Below the pieces are notes generated by a model that saw nothing but the letters and a program-made list of their open reading frames with translations, had not been told where the DNA came from and made no database searches. The translations under genes and the position numbers were made by a program. Source: Amaurobius ferox (taxonomy: Eukaryota; Arthropoda; Arachnida; Araneae; Amaurobiidae). From it: a DNA stretch of 64,000 nucleotides. The DNA lies in the NCBI GenBank assembly GCA_951213105.1, contig OX578146.1, forward strand, positions 106,992,697 to 107,056,696. The letters run 5' to 3'. This document shows positions 10,641 through 22,774 of the stretch, piece after piece (position 1 is the stretch's first letter; each line of letters opens with the position of its first letter).

Positions 10641-12960
10641 TTTAAGCCCTGGTAACATTTGTACCCATGATACCGATTTTTCAAACATTTTCTTGTAAAA
10701 TTTGAAGAACAAAAAAAAAAAAAAAAAAAAAGCACGGTACTAAAAATGGATTCTGGTACGAGAAGATCGTGTTGAGCCACACTCCAATTAAAACAGATAT
10801 TATCACAGAGAATGTTATAAAAATCTTACAATTCGAATAAAAGATATTCTAATTAACCAAACGACAAAATTCTGTCTTTTAGTTTTTACATGCAATTTCT
10901 AAATATAAAATTTCATAATGTTACATATTTTTTTGTTTGAAGTCCTAGCACATAAATACAAACACAGATGGACATATTTCTGAAAGCTCTCGAAATGCTA
11001 AAAATTTATTTATTTCATTCTTTGTTTTTAATGAAGTTTTTAACTTCATTTACGCCAGACAAGAAATTTTAAATATTTTAGTATATTCAAATATAAGTTA
11101 GTATATGTAAATATTTAAGTACCACAATTTTTTTTTTTTTTTAGTATATTTAAATATTAAAGTAAGAAGAAAAAAAACAAATCCAGCAAACAAGCCGACT
11201 AATGAAACTGTAAAGTTCTCAAAGTTATTTTTTCTCCAAAAATTTTTTGAAGTTAAAATCTGCTATTTTCTCCCCATTATAATTTTTTAAAATATCTTTT
11301 GTACAAAAACAAATAAAAAAAATATTAAATTTTCAAACCTTAGCGAGAGTTTTGCACCACCATGTATTTATTTATTTTGTACGAATATTGGTTTTAAAAG
11401 TACGCAGTATTTTCGTATTTTATTTAAAAACTGTACTTCCCTCCCAGTATTGCAGATCACACACCGTTGCATGGTCCAATTTTATACCTAGTAATCCATT
11501 CTTGTTTACTCCTGTATCCGCATGATCCGCACTGAGGGGGGAGATTCTGTTGACTTCATTATCCCCAACACAGTAGACAAATTGTCCCTTTCAATAATCC
11601 ATACCTTACTCCGCATTCACCGCTTCTGTTGCTAAGTTCCGATGCCATTTAGGCCAGTCGCTAACGCTAAGCCCCTGCAAAAATTCCCTCCCGCCAGAGA
11701 AAAAAAGAACCGAAAAAGAGCAGCCTACCGACCCACGTTCTGGCAAAGGAGGCCTGACGTTTCTTTGGGGTCTCCATTGATAACATCTTCGCAGCTGGAC
11801 AACCCGATTCTATTTTTCCTTGCTTTTCTTTTCCTTCTTTTTGCTTTCTCCGCTTGGTTGGCTGAACCGGATTCGTCTGTCTGCTCGAATGACTGGATTG
11901 CCGGCACCCCCCTTACGCCAGGTTCTTTGCCCACCTTCTTTTCGGTTCTGGGCTTCCACCTCAGGGATGTTCAGACCCTGCGACCTTAGTTTTTGTTCGG
12001 GTGCCGAGCTCGTTAGTTGGTTTGTGTTTCTGTGTTCCGAGAGGATTGGAGGTATAAATTGTTCACGCTAATGGGTGTCGTTTCGATACGAATCCAAGGA
12101 AAGTATTTGATATGTGGAAAGATGGATGAATGGAATGTGTGACAGTTCGAAAGAAACGTATTTTTTCCGAAAATTTGGTTTAGAATGATTTTAATCATGC
12201 TCAACAGTTAGGATATTTTTCCACCCACCGCTTATTTCATTTCTCCCACGTTGACTTACTTAAAATAGTCCTTAACCTTTAGTTCGACTGGTTTTTAAAA
12301 TGTATTTTATTTATCTATTTTTATTTTGCCAAACATAGATGCAGGTAAAGAGGAAGTTTATGCTTAAAAAAAAATCGGTAAAATAGTTAGAAGTATTTTT
12401 AATATATATCGAAAAGTAATGCATAGTGCAGGTTCGTGTGTTAGCCCGAATTCAGGGAAAAGGGGGTCTACAGAAGGTCGACCCCCCCCCCTTCCGCCAA
12501 AATTATTTCGTTGGGTCCTACTAACTTTTACAGAGTCAAAATATTTGATACTAGAAAATATGCTAAGCGTTACCTGGGATTTAAGAGGCAAACCTTTGAT
12601 TAAAATTACATCGGAACTAACAGCGAATTCTCGAAAACCAAAGAACGCTTTAACAATACGCCCGTTTATAACAACAACCACATACACACACGAAAAAAAA
12701 AACGCTACACCGATGATGTTAAGATGAAAACTCGACGATAATATCTCGGGGACTTCCTATAGTGGGAAATTACGCTCTTCAACACACAGTATATATTTTT
12801 AAATATTATAAAATATTAAATATATATATTTAAATATTATAATTATATTATGTATAATATTATAAAAGTATATATATATTTTTTAAATTCACGAAAATTC
12901 GTCTATTAATAGTATGGATTCTATTCAAAATTTGTTTGAAAGAGATATTTCCAATCTCTC
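10641..12960. other. Unassigned, with a GC-richer island at 11640-12060
   Basis: AT-rich flanks hold A and T runs. The island at 11640-12060 has overlapping open frames on both strands of up to 115 codons (11642-11989 +), which is what higher GC alone would give. No domain or splice structure was recognised. It could be part of a non-coding exon or promoter, but I cannot show this. A 10-C run is at 12482-12491. Confidence 0.45.
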
Positions 12961-13060
12961 CGAAAGGCAGGGGGGGGGGGGTGTACGGTACTGATCCCCC
13001 TTATTGCAGGAAAAATTACATTAGTTCTCCATAAGAGCCATATTGGAAAGTGAACACCGT
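12961..13060 (+). repeat. Diverged direct repeat, unit 1
   Basis: A 12-G run, then AAATTACATTAGTTCTCC and CATATTGGAAAGTGAA. This corresponds to 13621-13692, which has a 13-C run, AAATTACATTAATTCTAG and CATATTGGAAAATGAA. Confidence 0.6.
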
Positions 13061-13620
13061 GCATTCGGCTGTAACCCTTCTTTCTATGAACCTAGCTACC
13101 ATTATGCATGTCAGACTGACAAATTGATCAGACTCATTTTTAAAGGAGTGGGGACAGTAGCCCACCTTACATTTTTATTATCTTCCTCCAGCGAATTCGG
13201 CCTGGTTATGGGTCTGCCGTGTACATGCGCAGTGGAGTACCCAGAAGAAGTAAAAACGTACCCCCTTCAGTGGCGTAACCAGGGGCATTTAAGGAATCAT
13301 AATCTCTCATTGCCGATTCTCTATGGATCCACATTGGCTAAATTATATCTACCACATTAAATCCCCAATTCGATCACCAACCCTCTTTTTCGGGATTCTG
13401 GCTACGCTTATGCCCCTCCCACCAAATTTAAACTCTACTATAAATGACTGCTTTTTAGTGATCGACAATTTTAAATGAATCTCCAACCAATGATTTAGGC
13501 AGATGGTGGGGCTTTGAGGGTTATACCTCAAAAGTCCCACTAAATGGCCGAATGAACCGCGTTGGGCTTTAGATTATAAAATCACACGGACTCTTTTAGT
13601 GATGTAAGCAGGTAGGCTTA

Positions 13621-13692
13621 TACTCCCCCCCCCCCCCACCCATTGGTGGGGAAATTACATTAATTCTAGATAGAGTACATATTGGAAAATGA
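13621..13692 (+). repeat. Diverged direct repeat, unit 2
   Basis: Partner of 12961-13060, about 650 bp away. Both have a homopolymer of 12-13 G or C just upstream, in opposite base sense. Confidence 0.6.
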
Positions 13693-13905
13693 AATTCAGA
13701 GCACTGTAAATCCTCTATATACGGTTATAACCTCCACTTTACCCTTTCTTTTGGGTACTATTACTATTGGGTCGGGACCGTTTAAAGTTTCGCCTCGTGT
13801 AAACCTTTACCTTACAGTCTTTTTCCTAACAATTAAAGGTCAAGGTTTCTTGACCTCAACAAATAAACTCTATCCCTTACTTTAGTTAAACCAACTGCTA
13901 CTTGC

Positions 13906-13908
<3 letters not shown>

Positions 13909-13949
<41 letters not shown>
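13909..13949. repeat. (TA)n microsatellite
   Basis: Uninterrupted alternating AT of about 40 bp. Confidence 0.95.
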
Positions 13950-13951
<2 letters not shown>

Positions 13952-14895
13952 ATATAACAAAAATATATTTTACTTCACACATTCATTGCATTTTAAATAT
14001 TTATTCATACCTCTTCATATAAATTTATTTTTTCCCCGGGAGCTAAATTTCAGTTGCTGAATAAAATCTTCAAAATCGAAAAACACAAAACAGCTCGAAC
14101 CAGCACGACGCCAGGGTAATAAATGCCGAAATGAAATCGGGAGAAAACGAGGAGAGAAAAAACGTTTTTTCTCCGTCTGGGAAATTGGAACGCACAATCT
14201 GTTCCGTTATAAAAGTCAAAAAGTCGGGAATGTTTATAGCATATTCAAACCTTTCTCTTGGAATTTTGTTTTAACCTTTTTTTTCCTTTTTTCATGAATG
14301 TCCCATTTTCCACTTACTGAAAATCCCGAGACTTATGAAAATGGGTAGGAAAGGGGAGGGGGGGGGGGGGGTTAGCGGGTCCGAAAAAGAGTGACCGGGC
14401 CAAACCGTTCGACAGAAATCGAATCGAATAAAGGGGGAAAATAGAAGTAAATAAATGGAATGTGAAAAAATGCAGGCTGAAGGCACCCAAGAGAACGGAG
14501 GGTCCGGAGAGATTTTTTTATCAAAATCTTTCAAGGCGCTAAAATCCGGAAATAATGTTTTTCTCAATTATTTTTTTTTCTTGTAAATTCCTTCAGAGAG
14601 CAGCTATTCGTTATTTTAAACAGAACGTGAACAGAAAGGACAATGCCAAAGGTTAATCATTTGGACAAACGCAATTTACACGTAAATCAACTATTAAATT
14701 GCAAAATTTTTGCTTGTGATGGGATTTAAGACTCAAAAGGCCATAACTTGCAAAACAAGATGTTGTCTTTAGCTCTTTTCTCTCATCAGTATTTCTCTGT
14801 ATAAGATTTTTAGGAGCTTATAAGAGATTTTTTCTTACTGCACCACGTTTTATTTAAGGTTGAATATGTGATAACTGTGAATTTTCAAGTTTCAA

Positions 14896-14926
<31 letters not shown>

Positions 14927-15790
14927 ATTTTATAGTTTTGAGAAACCTTTGCTTGGATTAAGCTCTTAGAAATGTCTTTTCAAATTTGTAATGGATGATA
15001 GAAGTTTAGTATGATTAATTGAATTTTAATGTATACATTTATCTGTTTGTTCTTGTGTCAGAAATGGCATGTGGATTTATTTTGGTACGGTACGGAATTT
15101 GAAACCAACACTGGAATTAAAACTATACTATATTACTACTACACTACAATATAACAATACTACACTATAATACTATTACACTACAATATAAGAATACTAC
15201 ACTACAATAACAATTGAACATTACACTATGCATAACTCACTCTTATAAACTAACAGGATACATAGTATTTTTAAATTTTCAGTCATATTAATAAAAACTG
15301 TATTCGTGTCAGAAATGACAGGTAATAAATATACTCATCAAAAATGAGTGTGTAAAACTGAGTTTTCACTTAGTACCTATTTATAGCAACGTTCCAAAAC
15401 TTCAAGCAGATATGGAACAAAACTCTAAATAGCGTTGTTCTTCAACAGACTTAAAATCACTGTGATCGCCATTTTTTGGATGAAAAGGAACGATTTTTAG
15501 GACAGCATCGAAATATCACCGATACTCAGGGACAAATTCGTATCATCCATTTCAAAGTAATATAGAAATACTAGGGGATTTTTACAAATTAAAATTGTAA
15601 TTTCTTACGCTTCACCCTTCTATTTACATTATTATTTTTTTTTTATTGGTGTAATTTGGAGATGAAAAATAAACTCATTCCTAGGGAGCGGTGACAGATA
15701 TTACCAATTTGCATTTTTATGAAATCAAAACTACATTAAATGTTATTAAAAAATAATTCTTTATTCAAAAATATGGAGAATTGATTGTAT
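13950..15790. other. Unassigned; (AAAT)n at 14896-14930 and an ACTACACTACAATAT array at 15118-15225
   Basis: The tetranucleotide run has about nine units. The second array has about six imperfect units of roughly 15-20 bp. A 14-G run is at 14358-14371. Otherwise no feature was recognised. Confidence 0.55.
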
Positions 15791-16380
15791 TGTTGTGAAC
15801 GCGTAATATTCCCTTTCTTCTGGAGTCCTTCGTCTCTTTCGAAGACCAGGTGGAGAAAACACCCGTAAAGGCATCCTATCCCATGACACCAGTTTAGGGT
15901 TACTAGAAGCTGAAACTAGCAGGAGGGTTTCCAGATTTGGAGATTTATTGTCGATTTGGCGACTTCTCGAAGGTTCAAGAAAGCCCGCGAAATAACGAAT
16001 ATTCTATGAGATATGAAAGAGCTGCCAGATTTGGAGATTTATCGTCAATTTGGCGACTTTTCGAAGGTTCAAGAAAGACCACGAAATAACGAATATTCTA
16101 CGAGATATGACAGGATTCCAGAAGTTTTTATAGAAAGACTATAAAAGGCGTCATCACTCCGTTGGAGTTACAATTGGAGTGTGCCGAGCTACATTGAACA
16201 GTGATTTTTGTCAATGTTTTGAGAATAGTAGCTGCTATTTTGTGAAATTAGTGGAGTATTTCAGTGCTGTTTTACTGTATATTGTTCCTGTTTACGAATA
16301 AACTGTTAGTTATCCAGAAATTTGGAGCCATTCTTGTATCCTGCGTGCACACCCACGATTCCAGACGACACTTCGTAACA
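15791..16380 (+). mobile_element. Solo LTR, Ty3/gypsy-like
   Basis: A 590-bp segment starts TGTTGTGAACGCG and ends CTTCGTAACA, with a possible 4-bp duplication GTAT on each side. It has a TATA box TATAAAAG at 16140-16147 and a polyadenylation signal AATAAA at 16297-16302, in the U3-R-U5 order expected of an LTR. A reverse-complement relative lies at 55211-55765 and ends TGTTACGAACG. The U3 part contains a 94-bp tandem duplication (starts 15931 and 16025) that is single-copy in the relative. No internal gag or pol is nearby, so this is a solo LTR. The gypsy assignment rests on the TGTTACG-type ends and is inference. Confidence 0.82.
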
Positions 16381-16384
16381 GTAT

Positions 16385-17140
16385 TCTAAACAATATTGCA
16401 AGAATACAATATAAACTTCGATATACAACCATCAGTTGCGCTATAGTAATGTAATATGTGCCACCAAACATATTATGATACATAATAAACGCCCGTTAAA
16501 TTCAAGTGCACGAAATTACATGAGGAATAGTCAGAGGAGTTTTCCACAGAGGGTAATATAAAAGGTCCTGGGTTCTACAGATTTAGCGCGGCATGAATTG
16601 CTCAGCTGGGAATTGCTCTGTAATTAGATTTCTAAATATCTTAGTTGCAATCTTGGGCGACATTGCGATTATAACAATGATACCTCCCACGTGTATTATT
16701 TGCACATGAATTGCGGAGATATTAGCTGCAAAATTTATTCCTCCAGGCAGGCCATTTCATTAATGTAAATAAAGGGAAGATAAATGACAAAAGTATAAAC
16801 AAGTCAAAAGTTAAAATATTTATTTTCCCCTTGTTTTATACTCGGAAAAATATTGCAATCAAGTCGGAAAAACGAATTTTCAAATTTACATATTCTTAAG
16901 ACGGATTTTTGAAGGTGTTAAGTCTTTAGCTGCGGATATTTCAAGGGAAATTGAGCAGTATTTGCTATACATTTAAAGATAACGTCGATAATTTAGAACA
17001 TCACTTTCCTTTTTTGCATATACAGCAGTCAAGTATTCGACACTGAACGATATTGGGTTTTAAAGAAAAAACTGACACTTAACATTTCTCTGCATAGATT
17101 AAAAAAATTCGATACTATGGGAGAATAATGATATAGGTTT
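16385..17140. other. Unassigned AT-rich sequence
   Basis: No recognisable repeat or coding signal. Confidence 0.55.
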
Positions 17141-17144
17141 TTCC

Positions 17145-17505
17145 TATATTTAGAACTTTTTCTCTATAATAAGAGCATTTCCTCCTATAATTAGAGCTTT
17201 TTTCTTCTATAATTAGACCTATTTTTATATAATTAGAAATTTTCTGTATAATTGAGCTCCCCCCATTATAAAAGCTTCTTTTTCTATAATTAGAGCTTTT
17301 CCTATAATTAAAGCTTCTTTATAATTAGAGCTTTTCCCTATAAAGCCTGTTTTCCATATAATTATAGATTTTCTTCTATTAATTAAAGCTTGTTATCCAT
17401 ATAATTAACGTTTCTCCTTATGATCAAGAGCTTTTCTCTATAATTAGCTCATTTTTCTTATAGAGCTTTTTTCGCTATAATTAATACTCATTTTTCTGTA
17501 ACGAG
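17145..17505 (+). repeat. CTATAATTAGAGCTTTT degenerate minisatellite
   Basis: About 16 imperfect units of a 17-26 bp motif. The core TATAATTAGAGCTT is the best conserved part. Confidence 0.85.
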
Positions 17506-17683
17506 ATCTCGTTAAAAATAAAAAGGTTTATTGTTATCAATAATACAAAATAGGTTACAAAATTAAAAAAAAAAAAAAAACGATTATTACGAGAGATATA
17601 TTTTAAGAGCGAGCGGCGAGTTCCTGATAACATGTAAATGGTATCTATTCATTTCTAGTTAAAATTACTTTATTATTACTTAA

Positions 17684-17952
17684 CACTAGACCGACCGATA
17701 TTTTGAACTACCTCGAATGATGGGCAGCGGTCAATTTGATCGCCATAGAAAAAATACAACATACCTTTAATTCAAAACCAAAACATCATAGTTACAGCAT
17801 TTAGGATGTTTGGAATTTTCTTCTATGTTTTCAAAAACTTTAAGAAAATAAGAAAAGTCATAAAATTTCAATGGGCTGGGATTAGCCGTTTTGGAGAAAT
17901 CGTTTCTCAAAGTAGTTATGCGGTCAAAATGACCGCTTCCGTCGTTCTAGTG
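17684..17952. mobile_element. piggyBac-like MITE (TTAA flanks)
   Basis: A 269-bp element flanked by TTAA at 17680-17683 and 17953-17956. Ends are CACTAGACCGACCGA and, inverted, CACTAGAACGACGGAAGC, with subterminal GCGGTCAA/TGACCGC motifs. TTAA duplications with CACTAGAACGACC-type ends are typical of piggyBac-derived MITEs. No transposase is present. Confidence 0.82.
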
Positions 17953-18344
17953 TTAATTCACACATTTGACATTCGGTTATTCTAATTTATTGTTTTAAAT
18001 AAAAAATGGACACTATCTCGAGAATGCATATCTCAGCGTCTTATAAATCATGTCTTTCGTTTTGAAAAAAAAAAAAAAAAACCCCTAGGTAAAATTACTG
18101 TTTATTTAAAAACATATGTCAATTATTATTACTATTATTATTTAGCGAATTTCGAAAAAAAAAATGTTCTATATTTGATAGTTTAATACCATTCGATATT
18201 CCTCTTACAGATACCGATTATAATAATAGTACCAAATTTTAAATGAATAACTAATGACCTAATGTGTTCAAAATCCACATGATTGAAAAAATATGATGTA
18301 GACAGGAAATGATTTTTCCTAACTTAAATGATTTTTTCTGTATA

Positions 18345-18771
18345 TACAAAGTAGGATCCAAAAGTTCGGAGACAGTGCTGATATCTCGAACCCTGATTGG
18401 AGGAGAGGGGAACTATTTTACCGTGGCGTAGAGGCACATGTGATGCGAGATGTGAAAATGAAGACGCAAGTCCGCAGTGCAGGGTTTTTCCTGCTGCAGC
18501 AGGTGCAATGTTTCTGCCGGCGATTTCCCCAAACGCTGGCAAAATTTGATATTCGCACGTTGTTCTTCTAACGCCATTTCCATTTTCGACGAATGCGAAC
18601 GACTACAGTGCGAACGACACTGAAACGCATTGTCTGGAAAAACACCTGCTTCTTCCTTTTACACATCTCGCCTTACATGTACCTGTACGCCACGGTAAAA
18701 TAGTTCCCCTCTCCTCCAATCAGGGTTGGAGATATCAGCGCAGTCTCCGAACTTTTTGACCCTACCTTGTA
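18345..18771 (-). mobile_element. mariner-type MITE with residual transposase N terminus
   Basis: Terminal inverted repeats TACAAAGTAGGATCCAAAAG and TACAAGGTAGGGTCAAAAAG continue through GTTCGGAGAC and into subterminal sequence about 60 bp deep (GGAGAGGGGAACTATTTTAC on both arms). The flanking dinucleotide is TA. A short minus-strand frame (18413-18583) encodes the start of a mariner helix-turn-helix domain. The element is an internal deletion derivative. Confidence 0.85.
18413..18583 (-). pseudogene. mariner transposase N-terminal HTH remnant
   Basis: A 56-residue frame starting MEMALEEQRANIKF. Residues 14-31 (FCQRLGKSPAETLHLLQQ) match the familiar first helix-turn-helix of mariner transposases (FCxKLGKSxxET pattern). 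After about residue 40 the frame runs into the opposite inverted repeat and stops. The DDD catalytic domain is gone. Another 30-bp piece of the same region sits inside the palindrome at 47236-47467. Confidence 0.72.
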
Positions 18772-19004
18772 TATCGTAATGCATTTTATTTAAGTTTCGT
18801 CGAATAAAATATCACAAAAATTTGATACCTATTTGAAGTTATATCTAATTTAGAGTTTTAAAACATTGTTTGTTCTATTATTTGGAAACTTAACACATTT
18901 TTAAAACAGCCCCGTCGCAGGTCGGAGGAGGCTAAAATATCTAGAAGACTGTTTATCCTCTAGCGAGGTTGGTTTGTTCTGTTTTATTATCAAAATTCAC
19001 ATAT

Positions 19005-19130
19005 GATACAAGCATCTTTCTAGAGTGCTCAAGACGTATAGATTCGTCAGAGAATAGAAATCCAATTGTCGATCTTATTTCCATACTTTCCTTATAATAC
19101 ATTACCATGTATTATAGAGGGGCGAAAAGT
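19005..19130 (+). mobile_element. R2 3'-end fragment
   Basis: Contains GAGTGCTCAAGACGTATAG, a CCAATTGTCGA block and the terminal hairpin ACATTACCATGTATTATAGA. The 5' part is missing. Confidence 0.65.
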
Positions 19131-19893
19131 ATTTGGGCATGTTCAGTACGTGTAAATTAATCAAATTAAGAACGACATAATTGCAATGTTGATTTATTTT
19201 TATCTCCACCTTTATATACAGGGTTCCTAGGAAAGTCCATAAGCACCCCAATAACTTTGTAAGGATAGGTCCACGAATGTACACGTTAGGTCTAGAGTCT
19301 AGATAAAAAAAGACAATAACAGAGTTGTAGAGACGAGCACTGTCTAATGAGTAGGAAGGAATCGACCATTAAACTGCTCAAGTATTTATTTGAAATAATA
19401 GGGTTATTAGCGAATGCTGTTTCATTCAGGAATACTAAAATAAGCTATACATGCACAGGAATATAATGCACAACCTGCTCAAATTGTCCTCCGTGAGCAA
19501 CAATGCACATTTAATTAGAAAAATAATTATAACTGTGTATTTTGACGAGCATTGCAAGTGTCAGCGTATTACAGTCCATGATGATTCGACTGTCTGACGG
19601 GTATTTATTGCCTTCCCTATACGCGTTTAGCTCGTTCCTGATCATTAAACAATCTTCTACGTCTTTATAATGGATGTTTTTTGTCTGTCTTGCTTTATTG
19701 CCGAGGTCGTACCTAATATTTTTTAATTCTCCGCTAGGGGGTAGCAATCAAACTTTTTTCTGATCAGAATGGCCACTTCACTATGCACAGGCTAAACGTG
19801 TATGCTCATCTATAAGGACATTTTTAGGATCTCTCTATTATGTATATTGACGGGAAACTAAAAAGGGAATTTTCACGTCTATAACTTCACACA
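19131..19893. other. Unassigned sequence
   Basis: A TACAGGGTTCCTAGG string at 19215 looks like a transposon end, but no inverted partner was found. Otherwise nothing recognisable. Confidence 0.5.
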
Positions 19894-19903
19894 CCTGCTG
19901 TCC

Positions 19904-20197
19904 AGGGCGAGGTAGCCCAGTGGTTAGCGCGCGGGAATTGCACTCGGTAGGCCCGGGTTCGATTCCCGCCGCTTCTAAAACTGCCGCCGTGTTCACACGG
20001 AGTACGATCACGTTAAACATGTGGGTCCGTAAGTCCTTCTGAGAGGTTGGTGGTAGGGGAAGGAGGGTACGGTCCCTGTGGATGCCTCCCCCACTGGGTT
20101 CCGGTCTAAATTGGGTGGCACTTCCCGGCCGTCCAAACAGTTACCTTACACCTTTCTGGTAGGTCGGACGGTCTGGGTCTCAATAACAACAACACCG
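19904..20197 (+). mobile_element. S1 SINE, full length
   Basis: Near-consensus S1 with head GGTAGCCCAGTGGTTAGC and GGGTTCGATTCCC, the full body, and a tail CAATAACAACAACAC. CTGCTGTCC flanks it at 19895-19903 and 20198-20206. A second tail-like segment follows directly. Confidence 0.95.
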
Positions 20198-20206
20198 CTG
20201 CTGTCC

Positions 20207-20312
20207 GGCCGTCCAAATGGATGCTCTCCCCCGGCCTGGGACGACAAAAAAAAAAAAAAAAAAGATGTTCTATGTCTTCGGATGAGTCGGACGGTCTGGG
20301 TCTCCAACACCG
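20207..20312 (+). mobile_element. Additional SINE tail segment with A18 run
   Basis: CGGCCGTCCAAATGG, a homopolymer of A at 20246-20263, then AGTCGGACGGTCTGGGTCTC. It repeats the S1 3' end in variant form and again finishes with CACCGCTGCTGTC, the same string that follows the preceding S1. This suggests a tandem tail or a second insertion at the same site. Confidence 0.65.
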
Positions 20313-20320
20313 CTGCTGTC

Positions 20321-21300
20321 AACTGTTTATTGCAAGTTTACATAATAGGAACTTTCTCTTTCTTCCTGAACTATTTATTGAGTGAGCACAACATCATAAT
20401 ACTTTATAAAGTTCTCTTCAATTTCTCAATTGTTTATCTGCGTGCCATTAATGCCTTGCACGTTTGGGCACTGATAACAGAAAGAAAAGAAAACCAATAA
20501 TTAACTTCAAGAAAATTGTTTTCATAAACTGCCAGCGCCAGTAGTAGAGTGGTCACTTCAAAGTCCACTCGCGGTCAACCCAGACTCCGTTATAAAGTTC
20601 CGCAAAAACGCATTGTTCCTAGTCCACATTGAGGGGACCCTCATTGTTCTGCGCAGAGGACAAGGACGAGCGGATAACATCTCGTCCACGCGAGACTCAT
20701 ACGCAATCAGCACGCGTGAGTGATTGGGTGACAAAAAAATTAACAATGAAAAAATAACACTGAGCAAATAAAATGAGCTTTCTGGCACGTGAGTTTCAAG
20801 GACAGGGACTGTAAATAGATCATCCGGAATCATCAAGATAGTCATTTGTAGTATATATTCTCAATTTTGTAAGTGAATGACAGGGGTTTCATTTCGAAGT
20901 TTTTGCTAAAAGATTTGTCCGCGATTTTCTCGCAATTCTTCTCCTCAACTGTGTGATATAACCAAAAATATTAAAGAACTAGATTATTTCCCATTCACTC
21001 GCCTGCAATCTTTGTACTCTTACGCTTCTTCCGATAAATATTATTAATTTTTAGGGTTATGATTTTTGTGACCCAACAATTGCTAGAAAATGCCTTATAA
21101 AAATGCATTTATGATTAAAATAAATAAAAAAAATTCCATATAAGATAAAAATATAACATAAAAAATTGACATTAAGTTTTGTCCTAGCAATACTAATTAA
21201 AAGATCTGCTTCCTCTGCATTACCTGACAAGCCGCCACTATTTGATGCATAATTATTTCTCGTTCGAGAAAATCCTATCTTAATCAATTTTATTGTTCAC
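20321..21300. other. Unassigned; GC-richer part at 20530-20720
   Basis: The 20530-20720 stretch has a loosely tRNA-like look (AGTAGTAGAGTGGTCA) but no proper B box. No protein motif recognised. Confidence 0.45.
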
Positions 21301-21312
21301 ACAAAAGAGTTC

Positions 21313-21603
21313 GGTCGCGGTAGCCCAGTGGTTAGCTCGCGGGAATTGCACTCAGTAAGCCCGGGTTCGATTCCCGCTACTGCCAAAACTGCCGTCGTGT
21401 TCACGCGGAGTACGATCGCACATGTGGGTCCGTAAGTCCTTTCGAGAGGTTGGTGGAAGGGGGAGGAGGTTACGGTCCCTGTGGATGCCTCCCCCACTGG
21501 GTTCCGGTCTAAATTGGGTGGCACTTCCCGGCCGTCCAAACAGTTACCTTACACCTTTCTGGTAGGTCGGACGGCCTGGGTCTCAACAACAACAACAACA
21601 CAC
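21313..21603 (+). mobile_element. S1 SINE, full length, with target duplication
   Basis: Head with GGTAGCCCAGTGGTTAGC and GGGTTCGATTCCC, S1 body, (CAA)n tail. AAGAGTTC is present on both sides (21305-21312 and 21604-21611). A small internal deletion removes CGTTAAA after the GATCG block. Confidence 0.94.
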
Positions 21604-21611
21604 AAGAGTTC

Positions 21612-22774
21612 AGAAAGAGCTAGTTCAGTTAAAAGTATAAAGAGAACATGAGTTACAAATGGCATTTTTATGAAATATGTAATGTTTTCAAATTTTTAGA
21701 GTGAAGTGGGGTGGGGATTTTCTGGTGGAAATTAGATCACAATTCAACGCAAACGATTTCATCCAATCCGAATATTCAATTGATCCGGTCTCAATTACTT
21801 CGGATTACCGACAGCCTACTGTAACTATAAAAACACCACAAATGGATACATTCACATTTTTTCACCCGCGAAAAAAGGGCGGCAAAAAATGCGTTTCCGC
21901 GGAAACGGAAGTCAACCGAGTCTCAGAGAGTAGCGACGGAGGAGGGAAGGAAAGAGCGAAAGGCGAGAAGTAATTGAAGAGCTTTGACCGAAAAATGAAG
22001 GCTTAACGACCACTATGAGAACAATGCGCATAACGTGGAGCATTTTTCAGGACGGCCACTTCACGCCTGACCGTCAATTGTCAGGGAAGGAACGAGTCAG
22101 TGCGCAGGCGCCCCGTGGACTATTGCCTAGGTCCCACTGATTAAGACCTTTGAGCGAGGTAATGGTGCAATTTAATGGATCCAATGAGATGATTATTTGT
22201 GTTTTTATATAATCAACTATCTGAAATATTAAAGTTATTTTATGAATCAATATATATCATTATAATTGGTAATGTGTGACAGCTACCGGAAATATTCCCG
22301 TATCCTGGCGTAAATATATTAGGACACGGGGTATACGAGACCCCCTATAAACACCTCTGAAATTTTCGTACAGGTTCATCATCCTTTCTCTTTTCAATTA
22401 CATATTGGCATATATTTGAAAAAATTTTATTCGTGAAATAATTCATACAAAGTCATTAATTTTTAAATCAAACAATTTTTTTAAATACAAAAGTGTTATG
22501 TTTTACACCAATTTTCAATCTTCCCTATTTATTTATTTATTTTATTTATTTATATATTTTTCATTTTATTCATTTATTTATTTATTTTTTCTTCCAGATT
22601 TTTCGTAAAGCAACCAATTTATTCTACACCCGCTTTTGTATTTTCGAAATTAAAGTTAAAGAACGGCTGTAACAATGTTATCAGATTTGACGATGTTTCA
22701 ATTTTCTGCTAATACCCAAAAGAATGGTACCTAATCGTTTCTTGGGCCTCTTTAGAATAAATGTAATTAAAAAA
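21612..22774. other. Unassigned; GC-richer at 21700-22140
   Basis: A 90-codon open frame at 21701-21973 has no recognisable domain. The rest is AT-rich with (TTTA)n near 22528-22590. Confidence 0.45.

Noticed and set aside
11642..11989. 115-codon plus-strand frame in the GC island
   Set aside because: Competing open frames on both strands and no domain recognised.
19215..19240. TACAGGGTTCCTAGG as a mariner end; also ACAGAGTGACTAAAAAG at 52923
   Set aside because: No inverted partner or matching flank was found for either.
20530..20600. tRNA-like segment
   Set aside because: The A-box-like string is present but there is no GGTTCRANNCC B box and no acceptor pairing.
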